Assembly (NCBI GenBank): GCA_028280515.1
Contig: JANQLP010000120.1
Coordinates: 1-64,000, forward strand
DNA from: Hyphomicrobiales bacterium
Lineage (GTDB): Bacteria; Pseudomonadota; Alphaproteobacteria; Rhizobiales; Methyloligellaceae
DNA: 64,000 nt
Reading direction: 5' to 3'
Part shown: one piece after another, positions 59,801 through 64,000 of the stretch
Position numbering within the stretch: position 1 is the first letter of the stretch
How the letters are laid out: each line of letters begins with the position of its first letter
Program-made: the position numbers and the translations under genes
Notes under the pieces: generated by a model
Told to the model about the DNA's origin: nothing
Databases searched by the model: none
Seen by the model: the letters and a program-made list of their open reading frames with translations, nothing else

Positions 59801-62800
59801 ATCGGGGCGCGAATGCCACCGCCGTTCTTGATCGACACGAGTACCGTATCGTCGACCGATTGAGCCGCAGCCAGATTGGCATCGGCGGTCAGGTTGCCCA
59901 TGTTCGTCTCTTCGGTGCGAACGCTGCCGCGCACACCGTCGATGAAAACGTCCGTTTCGCCGAACACGTTGCTGTCCGTCGCGATGACCACGTCCTGAAC
60001 CGCATCGGTGATCTTGGAGACGTCCGTCGCCTTCTTGCTGTTGGCAAGGGCCGTATCGATGTCCGTCTCGCCGGTCACGTCGAGCACGCCCTGATCGTCG
60101 GTGACATACGGCCCGTTGATGTTCTCATCCAGGCTGTCGAGGATGATCTTGCCGTCGGCATCGAACTCGACGACCAGACGGCCCACATAGGAGTATTCGC
60201 CGTTGGTCGAGACGATGAGAACCGGATCGTTATTGGCATCGGTCGTCTGTACGGGATAACCATCCGCCGCGACGTCGCCCGGCCGCAGCCGGTCCGTGCC
60301 GTCCGCGAGGATCGTGTCCGAGCCCGCGGCGATGATGATGTCGACACCCTTGAGCAGTCCTGCAAGTTCGGTTTCCAGGGCAATCTGCTGAAGGTGCGAG
60401 GTCAGGATGATCTTGTTGACCGGTTCGCGTCCGCTGCCCGGATCGCCGGCGATCAGATCGTCGATGATCGGCTGGAGCACCGAGGCGAGCTGCGCCATGT
60501 CGTTGTCGGCGAAAGGTCCGCCGACAACGGTCGTGCCGGTCGGCGAGGACAGGCTTTCCAGCAACTGTGTGGTCGCGCCGACCACGCCGATGAACTCGCC
60601 GCCCTGCTCGATGATGGTGGCCGGGGCGATCTTGTCGTCATTGGAGTCCGGCACATCACCGGCCGTCTCGAACACTTGCGGGAAGTCGCCCTCCGAGCCC
60701 GGAAGCGGTTCGCGGGCGCTCAGCAGATCGCTGATGAAGTCGGTGTTTGGCAGAATGTCGCTGGTGAACAGGCTGCCAAGGTCGCCGTCGCCCGAGAAAT
60801 CCAGATTGGCCGAGAGATAGGGGAACAGCGCGCCCGGCCAGTCGACTTCCTGCAGGAAGTTGAGGGCGTTGCCACCGAACTCATCGACGATGGAGGATAC
60901 GCCGACGCCGGAAAGCGAATTTCCTTCCTCGGAGTCGTAGTTGATGATGTTCTCAAGAGCGTCCGATCCCACGTCGAACTCGTGGTTGCCGAGAGCCGAC
61001 GCGTCGAAGCCGATGATGTTCATGATCGAGATATCGGCCCGGCCCTCGCTGTTGTCGATTTCCTCGAAATAGTCCGGGAAACCGTCGCCGTTGATGTCCG
61101 TGGTGTAGACGTCGGAGGCGTTGAGGTTGTTGGCGATGATGAAGGCATCGAGCTCGCTGTTGTCGAAGAAGCCGTCGCCATTGGTGTCGGCGGACGGGTC
61201 GACCTGCGTCAGATCGATGAGCCCGAAGAACTCGTTGTAGAAGCCTTCGAACAGCGGGTTGAACGTGCCCGCGTCACCCGCGGCGTTGAAGAATGGACTC
61301 GGGATCCAGTTGTCGCCACCGGAGATGATGACGGTATTCTCGAACTCCGTCTCAAACTGCTCGACGATCGCGGCGAAGTTGGCCGCGCGCGCGATTGCAT
61401 CCAGGCCACCTTCAAGGTCCGACGCGTGCAGGAGTTGCAACGTGAATGTGGCTTCCGGAAACAGGTCGATCGTCTGGTCCTTGAACTCCAGGAACTCGAC
61501 GTTCTTGAACTCATCGATACCGTCGGGCCGGCCATTGCGCAGATCGATTACGACGCCGTTCTCGATATCGACGAGATAGTCGTCGCGATTGCCGGAGAAC
61601 ACGACTGTGTCCTTGCCCTCGCCGCCGTCATGCTCGTCATTGCCGCGGCCACCGGTCATCCGGTCGTCGCCGTCGCCACCTTTCAGATCGTCGTTGCCAC
61701 TGCCACCGTCGATGTCGTCATTGCCGTCCCCGCCATCAATGTCGTCGTTGCCACTGCCGCCGTCGATGTCGTCATCACCATCGCCGCCGTCAATGTCATC
61801 GTGTCCGCGGCCACCGTCGATGTCGTCATTGCCGGCACCGCCGTCGATGTCGTCGTTACCGCGGCCGCCGTCGATTTCATCATCGCCATCGCCGCCCTCA
61901 ATGTCGTCGTTCCCGCGGCCACCGTCGATATTGTCGTCGCCTTCCTCGCCGAACAGCATGTCGTTATGCCGGCCGCCGTCGATATGGTCATCGCCGAAAC
62001 CACCGAAGATCTTGTCGCGACCGCGGTCGCCTTCGAGGTCATCGTTTCCGGCGAGGCCGAAGATGAGGTCGTTCCCGCCGCGGCCGGAGATATCATCGTC
62101 GCCGGCGGTGCCAACCAGCTTTTCGCTCTTGTTGGTGCCCTTGATCGTCTTCCCTTCGAAGTTGATCTGGTAGAGGCTCGTGGTGCCCGAGACCTCGTTT
62201 GCCACCGCGAGCATGGGCACGCCGATCGGGCTGTCCTTGGCGGAAATGAAATCCAGCCCCTCCGGCGCGATATCGCCTTCGGTGCGGATGTACTGAACGA
62301 ACTCCACCTTTTTCGGCCTGGTGATGTCGAAAATCATCACGCCACCGCCAGAGCGTTCAAGGCCGACGAAAGCGTAGGTCTTGCCGTCCACCTCGCCGAT
62401 GACGACGGACTCGGGCTCCGCGCCCTTGTCGTCGGAACGCTCGTCGAACTCGCCGGGATCGCCGTCGTTCGCGTTGAACAGTTCCGGCGTGAGGTCCGCC
62501 GTGATCTCGGCGATCATGTCGCCGCTGTCGAACACCAGCTTGCCGTCTTCGTCCCAGATGGCGAACGACCGTGCGCCGAAGCTGTGCAGTTCCTCGATCA
62601 GCCCGTCGCCATCAATGTCGCCGTCCACATTGGAGAATTTGAGCCGGCCCAGCAGCGCGTCGTCGGCGAGCTGCGCCTGCAGTTCAGCGCTCACCTCGTT
62701 GACGTCGATCTCGCCGTTGGACAGGTCGCCGTCGACAAGATCCGCGCCGCGACTCTCATCCACGTCGCGTCCGTCGCCTTCGTTGGCGCCGACGAAATAG

Positions 62801-63783
62801 GTCTTGCCCTTGTAGGTATACGATGCAAGCCCGTCCGGCTGGTAAAGGCCTTTGATGTCATATGTGTCGATGTTGATCCCGCCATCCCTGTTCGATGCGT
62901 CGAGACCGTTGCCGTCCCTGGAATGATCCTTGGTGCCGAGCGGCAGAATGTCGTCGATCGTGAACGCCGACGGGTTGGTGATGTCCTCGATCACTGCCAC
63001 CGCATTGTTCTCCTGCAGGGAGATGAAGGCCTTGTTGCCCTCAATGGTGACGTACTCCGGCTCCAGGTCGGCCGCCGCGCTCGGGGCGTCTGTGTTGACG
63101 CGCACGCCGAGGTCCTTGAGGGCGTCGAACGTGATGGAGGAATCCGTGAAATCGAGGGTCGTGACGTTGGAATTGGAGGGTGTGTCCTTGTCGACCTCGA
63201 TGATGGAAACCGAGCCGTTGGGATTGGGAAGCGCGTCGGGCTCGTTTTCATCGCCCGCCGACTGGCCTTCATTGGCGACCACCAGATGCGTGCCCGCCTC
63301 GTTGAACGTCAGCATGTCCGGTAGCGGGCCGACATCGACGGAGCCGAGAAAATTGCCGTCCACGTCGTAGAAGGCGACAAGACCTGCGTCAGTGACCGTC
63401 TCTGCCTCCACGGCGATGGCTATCAGCCCGTGGGAGACGGCGACGCTGTTCGGGCCGCCGGTCATTGCGCCGTTGACCTTGTTGACGTCAATCGAACCGA
63501 CCTTCGTCGGGTTCTTCGGGTCGGAAATGTCCAGGATATCGACCGACTTGGTGATCGAGTTCGTCACGAACAGGCGCTGGCTGTCGGCATCGTGTGCGAC
63601 GATTTCCGCGGAGCCTTCGCCGAGACCGCTATCAAAGGTGCCCAGCAGCGATGCTTCGATCGTCGACTCCTTCTTCTCCCTGGGCGGGCGGTGCTTGCCC
63701 CACCAAGACCCGTAGTGCCAGTCGGAACAGAAGAAGTTCTTGAAACCAAACGCTCCGTGGGGGTTGAAGTAGTGGAATCCCAT
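56830..63783 (-). CDS. Giant RTX-containing secreted phosphoesterase/nuclease
   Basis: A 2317-residue protein without a Sec signal, as expected for type I secretion; the ATG follows AGGAGGCAGGA. Domains in order: a short aromatic leader (1-40); a YncE/choice-of-anchor-I beta-propeller-like region (about 45-545, GAEPESVVIGEVDGKTYAFV); 18 RTX nonapeptides (567-728); a UshA-type metallophosphatase (about 780-1400) with LLHASDLEGG (H786), GGDNWIPSPFF, GNHEFDVG and the nucleotidase C-domain LRFNNALTLITLTPEQL; a lamin-tail-like domain (about 1560-1720, NEIRIDQPGTDNDEYFELFG); an OB-like segment (about 1755-1860, FYLQDPTGDGDIATSDGIFI); and an ExeM/NucH-type endonuclease (about 2000-2310, IATYNAFN, ISLQEIQD, GNHLKSK, VLGDMNDF, SDHDPIV). 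Catalytic motifs of both enzymes are present. It likely degrades extracellular DNA and nucleotides and releases phosphate. Confidence 0.88.
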   Translation of the reverse strand: MGFHYFNPHGAFGFKNFFCSDWHYGSWWGKHRPPREKKESTIEASLLGTFDSGLGEGSAEIVAHDADSQRLFVTNSITKSVDILDISDPKNPTKVGSIDVNKVNGAMTGGPNSVAVSHGLIAIAVEAETVTDAGLVAFYDVDGNFLGSVDVGPLPDMLTFNEAGTHLVVANEGQSAGDENEPDALPNPNGSVSIIEVDKDTPSNSNVTTLDFTDSSITFDALKDLGVRVNTDAPSAAADLEPEYVTIEGNKAFISLQENNAVAVIEDITNPSAFTIDDILPLGTKDHSRDGNGLDASNRDGGINIDTYDIKGLYQPDGLASYTYKGKTYFVGANEGDGRDVDESRGADLVDGDLSNGEIDVNEVSAELQAQLADDALLGRLKFSNVDGDIDGDGLIEELHSFGARSFAIWDEDGKLVFDSGDMIAEITADLTPELFNANDGDPGEFDERSDDKGAEPESVVIGEVDGKTYAFVGLERSGGGVMIFDITRPKKVEFVQYIRTEGDIAPEGLDFISAKDSPIGVPMLAVANEVSGTTSLYQINFEGKTIKGTNKSEKLVGTAGDDDISGRGGNDLIFGLAGNDDLEGDRGRDKIFGGFGDDHIDGGRHNDMLFGEEGDDNIDGGRGNDDIEGGDGDDEIDGGRGNDDIDGGAGNDDIDGGRGHDDIDGGDGDDDIDGGSGNDDIDGGDGNDDIDGGSGNDDLKGGDGDDRMTGGRGNDEHDGGEGKDTVVFSGNRDDYLVDIENGVVIDLRNGRPDGIDEFKNVEFLEFKDQTIDLFPEATFTLQLLHASDLEGGLDAIARAANFAAIVEQFETEFENTVIISGGDNWIPSPFFNAAGDAGTFNPLFEGFYNEFFGLIDLTQVDPSADTNGDGFFDNSELDAFIIANNLNASDVYTTDINGDGFPDYFEEIDNSEGRADISIMNIIGFDASALGNHEFDVGSDALENIINYDSEEGNSLSGVGVSSIVDEFGGNALNFLQEVDWPGALFPYLSANLDFSGDGDLGSLFTSDILPNTDFISDLLSAREPLPGSEGDFPQVFETAGDVPDSNDDKIAPATIIEQGGEFIGVVGATTQLLESLSSPTGTTVVGGPFADNDMAQLASVLQPIIDDLIAGDPGSGREPVNKIILTSHLQQIALETELAGLLKGVDIIIAAGSDTILADGTDRLRPGDVAADGYPVQTTDANNDPVLIVSTNGEYSYVGRLVVEFDADGKIILDSLDENINGPYVTDDQGVLDVTGETDIDTALANSKKATDVSKITDAVQDVVIATDSNVFGETDVFIDGVRGSVRTEETNMGNLTADANLAAAQSVDDTVLVSIKNGGGIRAPIGEVDSSGNELPPQENPLSGKETGEISQLDIENTLRFNNALTLITLTPEQLLQVLEHAVSATAPGATPGQFAQVGGINFSFDPNAPAGSRIESAAIVDESGNKLAIVQDGSVVDAAPSAIRIVTLNFLADGGDGYPFDDFVAADPTFANRVDMNTLDPTTIPGALDGNADFAGFGTEQDALAEFLVENHPVADGSPDGPSDFNAAETEPEFDERIQNLGARADTVLDGATFPGAQLVINEIRIDQPGTDNDEYFELFGEANLSLDGYTYVVIGDGPGGSGVVEAAIDLTGQSLDANGYFVAAEGSFSLGTADLTTVLDFENSDNVTHLLVRDFTGAVGDDLDTNDDGTPETAPWSEVVDSVALVEDPDQDPGADDLVYSDTVVGPDGQFVPGHVFRSPDSGEWQIGEFDDGVTDTPGAANPEPLDLAIFDIQGAGHRSPHEGALVRTSGIVTAIAATGFYLQDPTGDGDIATSDGIFILGDITGLAVGDAVEVQGTVEEQQFGSNLSLTRIDASSTNVTSSGNTLPDTVVLGVDRIQPNDNIDDDGLASFDPETDAIDFLESLEGMRVEVNDPLVVAGTSRFDEVALVANRGSESGPGILNEVVSDGDFNPEILLTDDVLVTEPNATTGDTFAENPVGVLDYTFGAYKLQLTETPTVVSGGRVQEMTSLAGDDEHLTIATYNAFNLDPGDGDPGGAADRLDALAESIVNALGSPDIISLQEIQDSSGTTDDGVTSATLTLQELAQAIFLAGGPFYSFASIDPVDGADGGQPGANIQNAFLYNADRVSLDFSTLTRIEDDAFEENGDGTPAEAAYEGTRKPLVGEFTFLPTGESVTVVGNHLKSKSQDDGLFGENQPPVQNTLDQRVDQASVINDFVAGIIAGDPDANVIVLGDMNDFQFSDTLDAMKNGNGGDAELVNLIDTLPTEDQYTFIFNGNSQVLDHILVSDNLAADAEVDIVHTNLDYGFPSDNPSDHDPIVARIDLSDDMMTT
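61600..62085 (-). repeat. RTX nonapeptide repeat block (18 units)
   Basis: Eighteen successive 27-bp units encode GGxGxDxUx-type repeats, for example GGRGNDDID, GGDGDDDID and GGSGNDDID. They bind calcium and fold outside the cell. Several units are nearly identical in DNA, so copy number may vary between strains. The block is in the first third of the protein, not near the C-terminus as in most RTX proteins. Confidence 0.92.
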
Positions 63784-64000
63784 TCCTGCCTCCTGCGAGT
63801 GTCGTCAGGCGCGCGCAACCACAGCCGCGAGAGCGCTGAACTCTCACGCCGGTTACGCTGTACTTGACGCTATGTATTCTTCTGAATGGCCCCGAGGTCT
63901 GCCCGCCCGGCGCCGCCCCTTCCCATCACAGGTCAGGACGAGCGGAAGCTAGCAACGTTTCTTAACGGCCCGATGAAATGAAATTGACGGACTCATGAAA
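63784..64000 (-). promoter_or_regulatory. Upstream region of the RTX gene
   Basis: The 217 bp before the RTX gene hold its leader and presumably its promoter on the minus strand. AGGAGGCAGG precedes the ATG. An AT-richer patch at 63870-63885 (minus-strand GAAGAATACATAG) could include a -10 element. No PHO-box-like or other regulator site is clear enough to call. Confidence 0.35.

Noticed and set aside
61600..62085. Regular 27-bp periodicity resembling a CRISPR array or minisatellite
   Set aside because: There are no spacers. The period is exactly nine codons and encodes calcium-binding RTX nonapeptides in frame.
56881..63324. Very long plus-strand open frames (894 and 1154 codons) opposite the RTX gene
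   Set aside because: They are antisense shadows produced by Asp/Gly/Asn-rich codons and high GC. They have no motifs, and the minus strand carries clear enzyme signatures and RTX repeats.
1..64000. tRNA, rRNA or tmRNA genes
   Set aside because: I looked for T-loop-like sequences and clover-leaf spacing in the gaps and found none that could be supported.

Overview
The window reads as a GC-rich alphaproteobacterial chromosome segment. Three things point to Alphaproteobacteria, probably Hyphomicrobiales or a close relative: several short overlapping operons, a RamB/ScfR-type fatty-acid regulator, and iron-control sites that look like the RirA operator (TGA-N9-TCA) and the Irr control element (TTTAGAA/TTCTAAA half-sites). 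This placement is inferred from motifs and gene content, not from a phylogeny. I saw no rRNA, tRNA or CRISPR array. The only mobile element is a truncated IS5-family transposase at the left edge.

Layout from left to right. (1) 1-6.6 kb, minus strand: the IS5-family end, a sphingosine-1-phosphate-lyase-like PLP decarboxylase, and a sensory block made of a transporter-fused histidine kinase, a small membrane protein, a CheY-like regulator and a ScfR/RamB regulator. (2) 6.9-12.9 kb, plus strand: a complete five-gene branched-chain-amino-acid/urea/amide type ABC transporter, ending in an odd protein that looks like a histidine-kinase dimerisation domain without its histidine joined to a STAS-like domain. 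(3) 13-18.8 kb: a decayed attH copy, an alpha/beta hydrolase and an AttH/FtsX-permease/ATPase export operon. (4) 19.3-27.4 kb: a sugar-acid catabolic operon (aldolase, rhamnonate-dehydratase-like enzyme, PdxA-like dehydrogenase, TIM-barrel isomerase), divergent from a GntR regulator and a tripartite tricarboxylate transporter. Matching operator-like sites lie in both control regions.

(5) 27.5-52.6 kb is mainly an iron/heme acquisition region. It holds a TonB-ExbD-ExbD-ExbB operon with a cysteine-poor Rrf2 regulator, an AraC regulator and a TonB-dependent receptor. The receptor is followed by a methyltransferase and a DUF1971 protein, and then by a convergent FbpA/FbpB iron transporter that lacks its ATPase. 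Next come oligopeptide/heme-type ATPases without permeases, a LysR regulator, two cysteine-rich proteins (one DUF2325), a YejA-like binding protein, an IsdG-type heme monooxygenase, a GNAT enzyme and a second TonB-dependent receptor.

(6) 53-64 kb, minus strand, is the most unusual locus. It encodes a 2317-residue secreted protein combining a choice-of-anchor-I/beta-propeller region, 18 central RTX calcium repeats, a 5'-nucleotidase-type metallophosphatase, a lamin-tail domain, an OB-like domain and an ExeM/NucH-type endonuclease. Its type I secretion ATPase and adaptor follow, and then a HlyC-family lysine acyltransferase with the catalytic His and Asp in place. This suggests a calcium-folded extracellular nucleic-acid or nucleotide degrader that may be lipid-modified like an RTX cytolysin.

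A pattern across the window: in four operons (amide ABC, TctCBA, FbpAB, RTX-T1SS) the first gene, encoding the binding protein or the secreted protein, is followed by a perfect intercistronic stem-loop before the membrane components. This would keep the first product in excess.
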